A stretch of DNA of 64,000 bases, from the NCBI RefSeq assembly GCF_022317005.1, contig NZ_CP081006.1:3224001-3288000 (forward strand). Direction: 5' to 3'. Position numbers and translations under genes: made by a program. The DNA comes from Mycobacterium sp. IDR2000157661. GTDB taxonomy: Bacteria > Actinomycetota > Actinomycetes > Mycobacteriales > Mycobacteriaceae. Within the stretch, counting starts at the first letter, position 1. Every line of letters begins with the position of its first letter. The notes under the pieces are model-generated. The model had not been told where the DNA came from. It ran no database searches and saw nothing but the letters and a program-made list of their open reading frames with translations. Of the stretch, positions 37,457 through 46,223 are shown piece after piece.

Positions 37457-37819
37457 CACTCAGACGAGCGAGGCCAGCCCTGCCGCCGCCAAGCGGCGGC
37501 TTGAGGCGACGGCTCTCGCGCCCAGCGGGTCGGTTGGGGCACTTCGCGTTTGACGTCCACCTAACGTCGGCCTTTGCTGCCGCCAACAGCACTCTTGACC
37601 GCAACGACATCGGCACCAAGCAAGCCGTCGAAGTCGATGGGTCAAAGGCTTTCGAGCAGGTTTTCACCGGCGTAGCACGCGGGCGCGCGGATGGAAAGCA
37701 AGGGGACTGGTCATCGCATCAGACGCCGCCGCCCTGGGTACCCAGCCAGCAGGATCAACGGCATCGCGCAACTGAGCGCCCGCCAGAAAACGCCAGGAAA
37801 AATCGAGTACGGAGGCGAC
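37457..37819. other. Intergenic region between Asp23 operon and fadD
   Basis: 363 bp without a supported gene. The left part contains the GCCGCCG/CGGCGGC hairpin that may end the Asp23 operon, the right end the GGAGG ribosome site of the fadD gene at 37811. Open frames here are short and lack ribosome sites. Confidence 0.5.
37482..37500 (+). terminator. GC hairpin after Asp23 operon
   Basis: GCCGCCG-CCAAG-CGGCGGC, a perfect 7-bp stem with 5-nt loop, 25 bp after the AmaP-like stop. Only TT follows, so it is a terminator candidate of the tailless kind. Confidence 0.4.
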
Positions 37820-39652
37820 ATGCCAACCGATACCAAGCAGAAGGCGGCCGGCACGACCCAGGCGAACGTCGCCACCATGTTCTACGACCGGGTACAGGCA
37901 TCCGCCGAAAAGGAAGCATTCCGGAAGCTGGCGGGGGATGAGTGGGCGTCGGTGACCTGGCAGGAGGCCGCCGACGAGGTCGAGGCCTTGGCGGCCGGGC
38001 TCCTGGCGTTGGGCATCAAGCGTGAGCAGCGCGTCGGCATCGCCTCGGGTACGAGATACGAGTGGATCGTCGCCGACCTCGCGATCATGTGCGCCGGTGC
38101 GGCCACCACCACGGTGTATCCCACGTCGAACTCGGCCGACACCGCCCACATCCTGAGCGATTCGGACTCCCGGATCGTTTTCGCCGAGGACGACTCACAA
38201 GTGGAGAAGTTGCGGGAGCGCCGCGACGAGCTGCCCAACCTTGAGAAGGTCGTGCTGTTCGACGGCACCGGCGACGGCGACGGCGACTGGATCATCACGC
38301 TCGACGACCTGGCTGAGGAGGGCCGCAAGTACCTCGCCGAACATCCCGGCAGCGTGAGGTCGACGGCGGAAGCCATTTCGTCTGAGGATCTGGCGACGCT
38401 GATCTACACGTCGGGGACGACCGGCAAACCGAAGGGCGTGCGGCTGACGCACCGGGCCTGGGTTTATGAGGGCACCACGATCGCCAATCTGAACATTCTG
38501 GGCGAGGACGACCTTCAGCTGCTGTGGCTGCCGCTGGCGCACGCGTTCGGCAAGGTGTTGATCGCGGCTCAGCTGGCGTGTGGCTTCGCCAGCGCCATCG
38601 ACGGCCGGGTGGACAAGATCGTGCCGAATCTGGCCGAGGTGAAGCCGACGTTCATGGGAGCCGCGCCGCGCATCTTCGAGAAGGCGCACGGCAAGGTCGT
38701 GACGTCCCAACACGGCGTCAAGGAGAAGTTGTTCAACACCGCTTTCGCTGTGGGCCGCGAGGTGGACCGGCGCCGGCTGGCCGGAAAGTCGGTGCCGCCG
38801 CATCTCAAGGTCGCCCACGGACTGTTCGACCGCCTGGTGTTCAGCAAGGTGCGCGACGTGTTCGGCGGACGCATCCGGTTCATGATCTCCGGATCGGCGC
38901 CGCTGAACCGCGAGATCGGCGAGTGGTTCCATGCCGCCGGCCTGCTGATTCTGGAGGGCTACGGGCTCACCGAGAATGCGGCCGGCGCGTTCATAAACCG
39001 CCTCGACAACTACAAGCTCGGTACGGTCGGCCTGGTCTTCGACGGCACCGTCGTGCGGATCAGCGACGACGGCGAAGTGCAGATCAAGGGCCCGTGCGTC
39101 ATGGAGGGCTACCACAACCTGCCCGACAAGACAGCGGAGACGCTGATCGACGACGGCTGGTTGCGCACCGGCGACAAGGGTGAACTGGATGACGACGGTT
39201 TTCTGACCATCACCGGTCGACTGAAGGATCTGTTCAAGACCTCAGGTGGCAAGTACGTCGCGCCGCCCGCCATCGAAGGCAAGTTCATGGCGCTGTGTCC
39301 CTACGCCAGCCATCTGCTGGTCTTCGGCGAATCACGCAACTACTGCGTGGCACTGATCACGCTGGACCCTGATGCGTTGTCGGATTGGGCCGATGAGCAT
39401 GGTATGGGCGGTAAGTCGTACAGCGAGCTGGTGAAGTCGGACGAGGTGCGCGACATGGTCGGCGAGTACATCGACAAGCTCAACGCCGAACTGAACCGAT
39501 GGGAGACCATCAAGAAGTGGGAGCTCCTCGACCACGATCTGTCCGTCGAGCACGGCGAACTGACGCCGTCCATGAAGGTGAAGCGTTCGGTGGTTGAGGA
39601 GCAGCACCAGGACGTGCTCGACTCCATGTACTCGGGGACCCGACGGAACTGA
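37820..39652 (+). CDS. Long-chain fatty acid-CoA ligase (FadD15-like AMP-forming synthetase)
   Basis: 610-aa adenylate-forming enzyme activating fatty acids to acyl-CoA via acyl-AMP. The ATG at 37820 has GGAGG five bases upstream. Signature motifs are TLIYTSGTTGKPKGVRLTH near residue 197, LEGYGLTENAAG near 382, WLRTGDKGELDDDG near 451 and the hinge GRLKDLFKTSGGKYVAPPAIE near 472. Overall form matches long-chain FadD proteins such as FadD15 (Rv2187). That gene is elsewhere in M. tuberculosis, so its place here reflects rearrangement or duplication. Substrate length cannot be read from sequence. Confidence 0.88.
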   Translation: MPTDTKQKAAGTTQANVATMFYDRVQASAEKEAFRKLAGDEWASVTWQEAADEVEALAAGLLALGIKREQRVGIASGTRYEWIVADLAIMCAGAATTTVYPTSNSADTAHILSDSDSRIVFAEDDSQVEKLRERRDELPNLEKVVLFDGTGDGDGDWIITLDDLAEEGRKYLAEHPGSVRSTAEAISSEDLATLIYTSGTTGKPKGVRLTHRAWVYEGTTIANLNILGEDDLQLLWLPLAHAFGKVLIAAQLACGFASAIDGRVDKIVPNLAEVKPTFMGAAPRIFEKAHGKVVTSQHGVKEKLFNTAFAVGREVDRRRLAGKSVPPHLKVAHGLFDRLVFSKVRDVFGGRIRFMISGSAPLNREIGEWFHAAGLLILEGYGLTENAAGAFINRLDNYKLGTVGLVFDGTVVRISDDGEVQIKGPCVMEGYHNLPDKTAETLIDDGWLRTGDKGELDDDGFLTITGRLKDLFKTSGGKYVAPPAIEGKFMALCPYASHLLVFGESRNYCVALITLDPDALSDWADEHGMGGKSYSELVKSDEVRDMVGEYIDKLNAELNRWETIKKWELLDHDLSVEHGELTPSMKVKRSVVEEQHQDVLDSMYSGTRRN

Positions 39653-39710
39653 CAGCTGATGAGCGAGGTATCGCCTACGGCATGCCAGGAGTGGGGACTC
39701 TCTTGCAGCG

Positions 39711-40250
39711 TCAGGTGCCTGCCGCTTCTAACAGCTCGGTGAGCTTGCTTGCCATTCGGTCGAAGTACTCTGCCCCTCCTGCGCATGCGGCTCCTCGCAC
39801 TGCATACGGTATGCGTGCTGGCTCTATTGCCGCCGCAGCTGTTGCGCGCGCCGTTTCCGCTGCATGCGCCGCACGAGTTGCCTCCGGTACCCCCGCTGCG
39901 TTCGTTGCCGCCGCTCCCTCCCCGGCTTCCGCGGCAACCCGGTTTGCTATACCCGCATCGTGCGTTGCCTCACGAAATTCGCCTTCAGAAACGACGACGC
40001 CGGCAACTTGCCGTTCGTGCAACTCTCGTGATTGTTCTAGCTGAATTCGCACATGTCTCAGCGCTCCCCGCACTCCTTCTGACATCTTTTCCTGGCCGCC
40101 AACAGGTTCGATGAATTGTTGTAGATCCTTGATCAACCAGACGAAGAATTTTGGCAGCACCAGTGAGAGGTCAGCACCGACGGGCAACGCTTGGCAAACC
40201 GAAGGGACCAGCCCTCGAACTTTCGGCTGGCGACCCACTGAGAATCTCAT
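39711..40250 (-). CDS. Hypothetical alanine-rich protein, possibly acquired
   Basis: 179-aa ORF with no family I recognise. The N-terminal 55 residues include LSLVLPKFFVWLIKDLQQFI; the rest is predicted helical and Ala/Glu-rich (RIQLEQSRELHERQVAGVVV, then ATNAAGVPEATRAAHAAETA). Codon choice is much less biased to G/C at the third base than in flanking core genes (many gaa, caa, gca, ata codons), which fits recent acquisition. No strong ribosome site precedes the ATG. Overlapping plus-strand ORFs (39682-40044, 39749-40114) look less protein-like. It sits between fadD and an integrase remnant. Confidence 0.45.
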   Translation of the reverse strand: MRFSVGRQPKVRGLVPSVCQALPVGADLSLVLPKFFVWLIKDLQQFIEPVGGQEKMSEGVRGALRHVRIQLEQSRELHERQVAGVVVSEGEFREATHDAGIANRVAAEAGEGAAATNAAGVPEATRAAHAAETARATAAAAIEPARIPYAVRGAACAGGAEYFDRMASKLTELLEAAGT

Positions 40251-40835
40251 CTTGAAGATACGACAGCGCCGGGGGTAGGGCGATCGGCTGTCCGTGTGAT
40301 TCGGTGCTCATCAACCACCCACCTGTTGCGAATTGCGAACGCTGTCATCCCCATCGGACTGAGCGCCCGATCTCAGGCATTTTCCGGTCGTGACCGTAGT
40401 TGCTTTGTGGGCGCGTCGGACGCTCGATGCGTACCGCGGCTTTGCCTTGCTCGGCGTCGCCGTCAGCGCCGAGAGCGAGGCCTCAAACTCACTGGCGTGA
40501 AGGACGCACTCGACCGCGCTGGCCCGAACCCGAATTCAGCGTCGAAGTTGAGCTGGGTATTGCCGTCATATTCGGGATCGAGACGCACGGTGCCCTGACG
40601 CCGCAGACGACCGGCCTGCTGCGCGACTTACTCGCCGAGCACCCGCACACCGACGACCCGACCGCCCCGCTGTTTCCGGCGCTCCGGCTTTCGCGCCACG
40701 ACCTGCACAACAGCAAACAAGGTTGTGCCTTTGCGAGGTAGCAATGCGGCCCGTACTCGGGAGCAGTGCCGGAACAACCAGACACTCGACAGGCCCGCCA
40801 ACCTGCCATAACGCCCCTAGCAGGGCATTCGGTGG
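40251..40835. other. Gene-poor stretch before tRNA-Gly, carrying recombinase debris
   Basis: 585 bp with no intact gene. Its base composition is more mixed than core DNA. The only recognisable content is the tyrosine-recombinase fragment described separately (about 40540-40691); short ORFs in other frames show no protein features. Confidence 0.55.
40540..40691 (+). pseudogene. Tyrosine recombinase (phage-type integrase) fragment
   Basis: In one frame the DNA encodes GALTPQTTGLLRDLLAEHPH followed by TDDPTAPLFPALRL. This resembles the stretch of tyrosine recombinases between the beta-hairpin lysine and the HxxR box (typical sense: TIPLTPQTTALLRDLLAEHP...DDPTAPLFPG). The catalytic Arg, His and Tyr boxes are absent on both sides, so this is a remnant. 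It lies about 150 bp from the 3' end of tRNA-Gly(UCC), a usual integration target. The identification rests on reading alone. Confidence 0.55.
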
Positions 40836-40906
40836 AGCGGGCGACGGGAATCGAACCCGCGTAGCTAGTTTGGAAGACTAGGGCTCTACCATTGAGCTAC
40901 GCCCGC
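40836..40906 (-). tRNA. tRNA-Gly (UCC)
   Basis: 71-nt minus-strand tRNA: acceptor GCGGGCG/CGCCCGC, D arm GCUC/GAGC, anticodon stem CUAGU/ACUAG with loop CUUCCAA (anticodon UCC), T arm CGGGUUCGAUUCCCG and discriminator U. The 3' end faces the integrase remnant. Divergent from tRNA-Pro. Confidence 0.95.
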
Positions 40907-41030
40907 GTGTACAGCAAGAGCAGATGGTACCGGCGGCACCCTAACCAAATCCAATTGAAGGCTTCGCGTGCTCGACCCGTAGTATCTCGCGTGGTCGTCA
41001 TGCGTTTTTCGCCGACGGCCGCCACGGGAA

Positions 41031-41104
41031 CGGGGTGTAGCGCAGCTTGGTAGCGCATCCGCTTTGGGAGCGGAAGGCCGCAGGTTCAAATCCTGTCACC
41101 CCGA
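41031..41104 (+). tRNA. tRNA-Pro (UGG)
   Basis: 74-nt plus-strand tRNA: acceptor CGGGGUG/CACCCCG, D arm AGCGCAGCUUGGUAGCGC, anticodon stem UCCGC/GCGGA with loop UUUGGGA (anticodon UGG), T arm CAGGUUCAAAUCCUG and discriminator A. It lies 38 bp upstream of the tig start, so tRNA and tig may share a transcript. Confidence 0.95.
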
Positions 41105-41142
41105 CTGCCACGCGAACACCCAGCACTATGAGGAGCGACAAC

Positions 41143-42579
41143 GTGAAGAGCACCGTCGAAAAGTTGAGCCCGACGCGGGTTCGCATCAACGTGGAGGTGC
41201 CCTTCACTGAGCTCGAACCCGAATTCGACCGCGCCTTCAAGCAGCTCGCCAAGCAGGTGCGCCTGCCCGGCTTCCGGCCCGGCAAGGCGCCGCGCAAGCT
41301 GCTCGAGGCGCGCGTCGGCCGCGAGGCGATGCTCGACCAGGTCGTCAGCGAGGCGCTGCCCGGCCGCTACAGCGAGGCGGTGACCAGCTCCGAGGTCAGC
41401 CCACTCGGCCAGCCCGACATCGAGATCACGAAGAAGGAATACGGCGAGGACCTCACGTTCACTGCGGAGGTCGACATCCGGCCCGAGATCGAGCTTCCCG
41501 ATCTGGGCGCGCTGAAGATCATCGTCGACCCGATCGAGATCAGCGACGACGAGGTCGACGCCGAGTTGCAGTCGCTGCGCGCGCGCTTCGGCACCCTCAA
41601 GGGCGTCGACCGCGCCGCGCGGAACGGTGACTTCGTCTCCATCGACCTGGCGGCCACCGTGGACGGCAAGGAGCTGCCCGAGGCCTCGACCGAGGGCTTG
41701 TCGCACGAGGTGGGCTCCGGTCAGCTGGTCGAGGGTCTCGACGACGCGATCGTCGGGCTCAAGGAAGGCGAGACCCGCGTCTTCACCACCAAGCTGGCCG
41801 CCGGTGACCATGCCGGCCAAGACGCCCAGGTCACTGTCACGGTCAAGTCGGTCAAGGAGCGTGAGCTGCCCGAGCCCGACGATGAATTCGCTCAGCTGGC
41901 AAGCGAATTCGACACCATGGAAGAACTGAGGAACTCACTGGTCGAGCAGGTTCGCCGCGTCAAGCGCGTGCAGCAGGCCGAGCAGATCCGCGACAAGGCG
42001 CTCGAGACGCTGCTCGAGCAGGTCGAGGTGCCGCTGCCGGAGAAGGTGGTGCAGGCCCAGATCGACGACACCCTGCACAACGCCATCCACGGCATGGACC
42101 ACGACGAGGCCCGCTTCGCCGAGGCGCTGGCGGCCGAGGGCAGCAGCCGCGAGCAGTTCGACGCCGATAACCGCACCAACGCCGAGAAGGCGATCAAGAC
42201 CCAGCTGCTGGTGGACGCGGTGGCCGACAAGCTCGACGTCCAGGTCGGTCAGCACGACCTGACCGAGCGGCTGGTGCTGATGTCGCAGCAGTACGGCATG
42301 GAGCCCCAGCAGTTGCTGCAGGCCCTGCAGCAGAACAACCAGCTGCCGGCCCTGTTCGCCGACGTGCGCCGTGGGCTGGCAGTGGCCGTGGTGGTCGACG
42401 GCGCCACCGTCACCGACACCGAGGGCAACGTGATCGACACCACCGAGTTCTTCGCCCGCCCCGGCGAGCAGGCCGCGGAAGGCTCGGAGGCGGATGAGGG
42501 CTCGGAGGCGGACGAGGGCCCGGAGGCAGACGAAACAGCCGAGACCGCGGCAGCTGAGGAATCGGCCGATGCCAAGTGA
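41143..42579 (+). CDS. tig: Trigger factor (ribosome-associated chaperone and prolyl isomerase)
   Basis: 478-aa chaperone. The GTG at 41143 ([20 protein letters not shown]) matches the known mycobacterial start and has GAGGAGC upstream. The ribosome-binding signature [17 protein letters not shown] lies near residues 44-60. The FKBP-like isomerase domain spans about 155-245 ([18 protein letters not shown]) and the C-terminal chaperone arms about 260-430. The last 45 residues are an acidic repeat tail (GSEADE repeated three times with a change). It precedes clpP1P2, the classic tig-clpP arrangement. Confidence 0.95.
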   Translation: MKSTVEKLSPTRVRINVEVPFTELEPEFDRAFKQLAKQVRLPGFRPGKAPRKLLEARVGREAMLDQVVSEALPGRYSEAVTSSEVSPLGQPDIEITKKEYGEDLTFTAEVDIRPEIELPDLGALKIIVDPIEISDDEVDAELQSLRARFGTLKGVDRAARNGDFVSIDLAATVDGKELPEASTEGLSHEVGSGQLVEGLDDAIVGLKEGETRVFTTKLAAGDHAGQDAQVTVTVKSVKERELPEPDDEFAQLASEFDTMEELRNSLVEQVRRVKRVQQAEQIRDKALETLLEQVEVPLPEKVVQAQIDDTLHNAIHGMDHDEARFAEALAAEGSSREQFDADNRTNAEKAIKTQLLVDAVADKLDVQVGQHDLTERLVLMSQQYGMEPQQLLQALQQNNQLPALFADVRRGLAVAVVVDGATVTDTEGNVIDTTEFFARPGEQAAEGSEADEGSEADEGPEADETAETAAAEESADAK

Positions 42580-42592
42580 CGAGGCCACGTGA

Positions 42593-42603
42593 CGCTGTGA
42601 GCG
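42593..42603. promoter_or_regulatory. ClgR-like operator upstream of clpP1P2
   Basis: CGCTGTGAGCG followed by AAC matches the actinobacterial ClgR consensus CGCYNANRGCG (followed by WWS) at all but one core position. ClgR activates clpP1P2 in mycobacteria and corynebacteria (established). The box lies about 90 bp before the clpP1 start. Found by eye. Confidence 0.5.
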
Positions 42604-42690
42604 AACGCGGCCGGTCTGGGGACTGCTCGTCGTCGCGGGTTGGTTAGTGTCGGTGACACCGGAGATTCGGAAGAAAGCAGGTATGCAGTC

Positions 42691-43302
42691 GTGACCCACA
42701 TGCGTGGTGCCTCACAGGGCCTCAACCTCGTCGACTCGGTCTATGAACGCTTGCTGGCCGAGCGGATCATCTTTCTGGGGTCGCAGGTCGACGATGACAT
42801 CGCCAACAAGCTCTGTGCCCAGATTCTGCTGCTGTCCGCCGAAGACCCGACGAAGGACATCCACCTTTACATCAACTCGCCCGGCGGTTCGATCAGCGCC
42901 GGCATGGCGGTGTACGACACCATGGTGCTCGCGCCGTGCGACGTCGCCACCTACGCGATGGGCATGGCCGCGTCGATGGGCGAGTTCCTGCTCGCCGCGG
43001 GCACCAAGGGCAAGCGCTACGCCCTGCCCCATGCGCGGATCCTCATGCACCAACCGCTGGGCGGCATTACCGGCGGCGCCGCCGACATCGCCATCCAGGC
43101 CGAGCAGTTCGCGGTCATCAAGAAGGAGATGTTCCGGTTGAACGCGGAGTTCACCGGACAGCCCATCGAGCGGATCGAAGCCGACTCCGATCGCGACCGC
43201 TGGTTCACCGCCCAGGAAGCCTTGGAATACGGCTTCGTCGACCACATCATCACCAGCGCCAGCATCAACGGCTCAGGACCAGGAGCGGGACTCGACTCAT
43301 GA
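42691..43302 (+). CDS. clpP1: ATP-dependent Clp protease proteolytic subunit ClpP1
   Basis: 203-aa serine peptidase, one ring of the essential ClpP1P2 tetradecamer. I choose the GTG at 42691 ([20 protein letters not shown]) to fit known ClpP1 starts; an ORF extension upstream is not family-like. The catalytic triad is visible: Ser in [14 protein letters not shown] near residue 95, His in [11 protein letters not shown] near 120 and Asp in [10 protein letters not shown] near 170. The ClpX/ClpC docking groove segments are conserved. The stop overlaps the clpP2 start as ATGA. Confidence 0.95.
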   Translation: MTHMRGASQGLNLVDSVYERLLAERIIFLGSQVDDDIANKLCAQILLLSAEDPTKDIHLYINSPGGSISAGMAVYDTMVLAPCDVATYAMGMAASMGEFLLAAGTKGKRYALPHARILMHQPLGGITGGAADIAIQAEQFAVIKKEMFRLNAEFTGQPIERIEADSDRDRWFTAQEALEYGFVDHIITSASINGSGPGAGLDS

Positions 43303-43958
43303 CCGACCACTTGCACCCCCAGGCTGACCCCCGACTCCAGCCCCAGGCGCGCTACATCCTGCCGTCGTTCATCGAGCACTCCAGCTTCGGCGTCAAGGAG
43401 TCCAACCCGTACAACAAGCTCTTCGAGGAACGCATCATCTTCCTCGGCGTGCAGGTCGACGACGCGTCGGCCAACGACATCATGGCCCAGCTGCTGGTAC
43501 TCGAATCGTTGGATCCGGACCGCGACATCACCATGTACATCAACTCCCCGGGCGGCTCGTTCACCTCGTTGATGGCGATCTACGACACCATGCAGTACGT
43601 GCGCGCCGACATCCAGACGGTGTGCCTGGGACAGGCCGCGTCGGCCGCGGCGGTTCTGCTGGCCGCCGGCACGCCCGGTAAGCGCCTGGCGCTGCCCAAT
43701 GCCCGCGTGCTCATCCACCAGCCCGCACTGGCCGGCGTCATCCAGGGCCAGTTCTCCGATCTGGAGATCCAGGCCAAGGAGATCGAGCGGATGCGCACGC
43801 TGATGGAGACGACGCTGGCGCATCACACCGGCAAGACCGCCGAGCAGATCCGCAAGGACACCGATCGCGACAAGATCCTGACCGCCGAGGAGGCCAAGGA
43901 ATACGGCGTGATCGACACGGTGCTGGAGTACCGCAAGCTGTCCGCGCAGACGGCGTAG
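43299..43958 (+). CDS. clpP2: ATP-dependent Clp protease proteolytic subunit ClpP2
   Basis: 219-aa second ClpP paralogue. The ATG overlaps clpP1's stop. The N-terminus is longer than ClpP1 ([20 protein letters not shown]) and is probably processed. The triad is Ser in [14 protein letters not shown], His in [12 protein letters not shown] and Asp in [10 protein letters not shown]. In mycobacteria ClpP1 and ClpP2 act only as a mixed complex, with ClpP2 docking the ATPase (established). clpX follows after a 0.7-kb gap holding a small secreted-protein gene. Confidence 0.95.
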   Translation: MTDHLHPQADPRLQPQARYILPSFIEHSSFGVKESNPYNKLFEERIIFLGVQVDDASANDIMAQLLVLESLDPDRDITMYINSPGGSFTSLMAIYDTMQYVRADIQTVCLGQAASAAAVLLAAGTPGKRLALPNARVLIHQPALAGVIQGQFSDLEIQAKEIERMRTLMETTLAHHTGKTAEQIRKDTDRDKILTAEEAKEYGVIDTVLEYRKLSAQTA

Positions 43959-44093
43959 CCGGGTCTGTCGTTCGGCTTCGCCTCGGCGCCCGCCGACGAC
44001 TCCGACGTCAATATCGCGCAGTGCCTGCTAGCCGGTGTTTCCGCGTGGCAGGCTGTCAGCCACCACACCAGGGGACGGCACAGGAGGGTGGCG

Positions 44094-44402
44094 ATGAGGG
44101 TTGGAGCTCGGCCATGCGCGGCGATGGTGACGTTGGCGGTGACGGCGGCGGTCTGCGGTCTGACGCAAGTGGCGTCGCCCGCGGTCGGCCAGGCCCAGGA
44201 GCCGGTCTGTCCGGCGGGGATGTACTGGGATATCTACACCCTTCAATGCCTGCCCTACGACGTGAACGTGTATCTGAACCCGGCACCCGTCGTCGGCCCC
44301 GCGGGCCCGGTCGGTGTCGGAGGAGTGGTCGGCCCGGTGGGTCCGGGTCCGGTCGGTCCCGGCCCGGTGGGTCCCGGCCCGGCCGGCCCGGGCCGTCGAT
44401 AG
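44094..44402 (+). CDS. Small secreted Gly-Pro-repeat protein
   Basis: 102-aa exported protein from the ATG at 44094 (GGAGG six bases upstream; a GTG at 44088 is too close). The signal peptide is ARPCAAMVTLAVTAAVCGLT with cleavage around VGQAQEP. The short mature N-part has two Cys (VCPAGMYWDIYTLQCLPYD), then a tail of Gly-Pro-Val repeats (GPVGPGPVGPGPVGPGP). It resembles small mycobacterial proline/glycine-rich wall proteins. No function known. It sits between clpP2 and clpX, where M. tuberculosis has different genes. Confidence 0.7.
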   Translation: MRVGARPCAAMVTLAVTAAVCGLTQVASPAVGQAQEPVCPAGMYWDIYTLQCLPYDVNVYLNPAPVVGPAGPVGVGGVVGPVGPGPVGPGPVGPGPAGPGRR

Positions 44403-44682
44403 ACGGTGACGCGCGCCGGAGCGGGTACGTTGGTGGCAGGCGGCCTCTCGGTCCGGTAACGGCGGCGACACGCCAGCGACACGGCGGCGCGTTCGGAGGG
44501 GTACGTGGGTCGCCAGACGATATGTTGGCGCGACACAGTTGAATACCACCGACGCGATTCGGCTTTATCGGTCGCCTCGCGCCGGAGCGAACGGGTAGCG
44601 TCGGGGCCAACACCCAGGACAGACCCGGGTAGACCAGTAGAGCGATTCATACCGACCGCGAGGAAAGTAGGACCCCACCACC

Positions 44683-45963
44683 ATGGCGCGCATCGGAGAC
44701 GGCGGTGACCTGCTGAAGTGCTCGTTCTGCGGGAAAAGTCAGAAGCAGGTCAAGAAGCTCATCGCGGGTCCGGGCGTCTACATCTGCGACGAGTGCATCG
44801 ACCTGTGCAACGAGATCATCGAGGAGGAACTCGCCGACGCTGACGACGTCAAGCTCGACGAGCTGCCCAAGCCGGCCGAGATCCGCGACTTCCTCGAGGG
44901 CTACGTCATCGGCCAGGACACCGCCAAGCGCACGCTGGCCGTGGCCGTCTACAACCACTACAAGCGCATCCAGGCGGGCGAGAAGAGCCGTGACTCCCGC
45001 GCCGAACCCGTCGAACTGGCCAAGTCCAACATTCTCATGCTCGGCCCGACCGGCTGCGGGAAGACCTACCTCGCGCAGACCCTGGCCAAGATGCTCAATG
45101 TGCCGTTCGCCATCGCCGACGCCACCGCCCTGACCGAGGCCGGCTACGTCGGTGAGGACGTCGAGAACATCCTGCTCAAGCTGATCCAGGCCGCCGACTA
45201 CGACGTCAAGCGCGCCGAGACCGGCATCATCTACATCGACGAGGTCGACAAGATCGCCCGCAAGAGCGAGAACCCGTCGATCACCCGCGACGTCTCCGGT
45301 GAGGGTGTCCAGCAGGCGCTGCTGAAGATCCTCGAGGGCACGCAGGCTTCCGTTCCGCCGCAGGGCGGTCGCAAGCACCCGCATCAGGAGTTCATCCAGA
45401 TCGACACCACGAACGTGTTGTTCATCGTCGCGGGTGCGTTCGCCGGGCTGGAGAAGATCGTCTCCGACCGGGTCGGCAAGCGCGGCCTGGGCTTCGGCGC
45501 CGAGGTGCACTCCAAGGCCGAGATCGACACCCAGGATCACTTCGCCGAGGTGATGCCCGAGGACCTGATCAAGTTCGGCCTGATTCCCGAGTTCATCGGC
45601 CGGCTTCCGGTGGTGGCGTCGGTGACCAACCTGGACAAGGAATCGCTCGTCAAGATCCTGTCGGAGCCGAAGAACGCATTGGTCAAGCAGTACACCCGGC
45701 TGTTCGAGATGGACGGCGTGGAACTGGAGTTCACCGGCGACGCGCTGGAGGCCATCGCCGATCAGGCCATCCACCGCGGCACGGGCGCCCGCGGCCTGCG
45801 CGCCATCATGGAGGAAGTCCTGCTGCCGGTGATGTACGACATCCCGAGCCGCGACGACGTCGCCAAGGTGGTCGTCACCAAGGAGACCGTCGAGGACAAC
45901 GTGCTGCCGACCATCGTGCCGCGCAAGCCGTCCCGTCCCGAGCGCCGCGACAAGTCGGCCTGA
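44683..45963 (+). CDS. clpX: ATP-dependent Clp protease ATPase subunit ClpX
   Basis: 426-aa AAA+ unfoldase feeding ClpP1P2. The N-terminal zinc-binding domain has CSFCGK and CDECIDLC. The AAA+ module follows: Walker A GPTGCGKT near residue 122, pore-1 loop GYVGEDVE near 156, Walker [15 protein letters not shown] near 183, the ClpP-docking IGF-type loop in [14 protein letters not shown] near 265 and sensor-2 [13 protein letters not shown] near 367. Length and motifs are standard. The ATG follows GAGGAAAG with about 17 bp spacing. Confidence 0.96.
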   Translation: MARIGDGGDLLKCSFCGKSQKQVKKLIAGPGVYICDECIDLCNEIIEEELADADDVKLDELPKPAEIRDFLEGYVIGQDTAKRTLAVAVYNHYKRIQAGEKSRDSRAEPVELAKSNILMLGPTGCGKTYLAQTLAKMLNVPFAIADATALTEAGYVGEDVENILLKLIQAADYDVKRAETGIIYIDEVDKIARKSENPSITRDVSGEGVQQALLKILEGTQASVPPQGGRKHPHQEFIQIDTTNVLFIVAGAFAGLEKIVSDRVGKRGLGFGAEVHSKAEIDTQDHFAEVMPEDLIKFGLIPEFIGRLPVVASVTNLDKESLVKILSEPKNALVKQYTRLFEMDGVELEFTGDALEAIADQAIHRGTGARGLRAIMEEVLLPVMYDIPSRDDVAKVVVTKETVEDNVLPTIVPRKPSRPERRDKSA

Positions 45964-45970
45964 CGACGAA

Positions 45971-46114
45971 CTAGTCTCGCCGGCCCAGCGGCCCGCGTTC
46001 CCGCGACACCAGACGCGCCTCCTCGCGCGTCGGTGTGAGCACATCGCACAGCGAGGCGACCAGACCCCAGATCAGGAACGCCGCGATCGCGAGGAACTGA
46101 AGGTGGGTGAGCAT
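45971..46114 (-). CDS. Small single-pass membrane protein (47 aa) convergent with clpX
   Basis: Short ORF that a length cut-off would miss. Reading the minus strand from the ATG at 46114: LTHLQFLAIAAFLIWGLVAS is a membrane helix, then a basic cytosolic tail TREEARLVSRERGPLGRRD. A strong ribosome site AGGAGGAG lies 8 bp upstream, and codon use is as GC-rich as in core genes. It ends 7 bp from the clpX stop. I know no named family; such proteins may modulate membrane complexes. Evidence for translation is good, for function none. Confidence 0.65.
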   Translation of the reverse strand: MLTHLQFLAIAAFLIWGLVASLCDVLTPTREEARLVSRERGPLGRRD

Positions 46115-46223
46115 GACTTGACGCTCCTCCTGAGGCGGGTGAGGGACACGCGTAGCCGGCTACTCCAGCCGGCCGGTGAATCGCGCGGCGCCGGTGGACG
46201 CCCGAACGGGTCGGCGCAGGCGC

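Noticed and set aside
39682..40114. Plus-strand frames opposite the 179-aa hypothetical ORF
   Set aside because: Products are Pro/Leu/Arg or Ala/Ser-rich low-complexity sequence without ribosome sites; the minus-strand reading is more protein-like.
44300..44400. GC-rich repeats that could look like a CRISPR or VNTR
   Set aside because: They encode in-frame Gly-Pro-Val repeats of a secreted protein; no spacers or cas genes are present.
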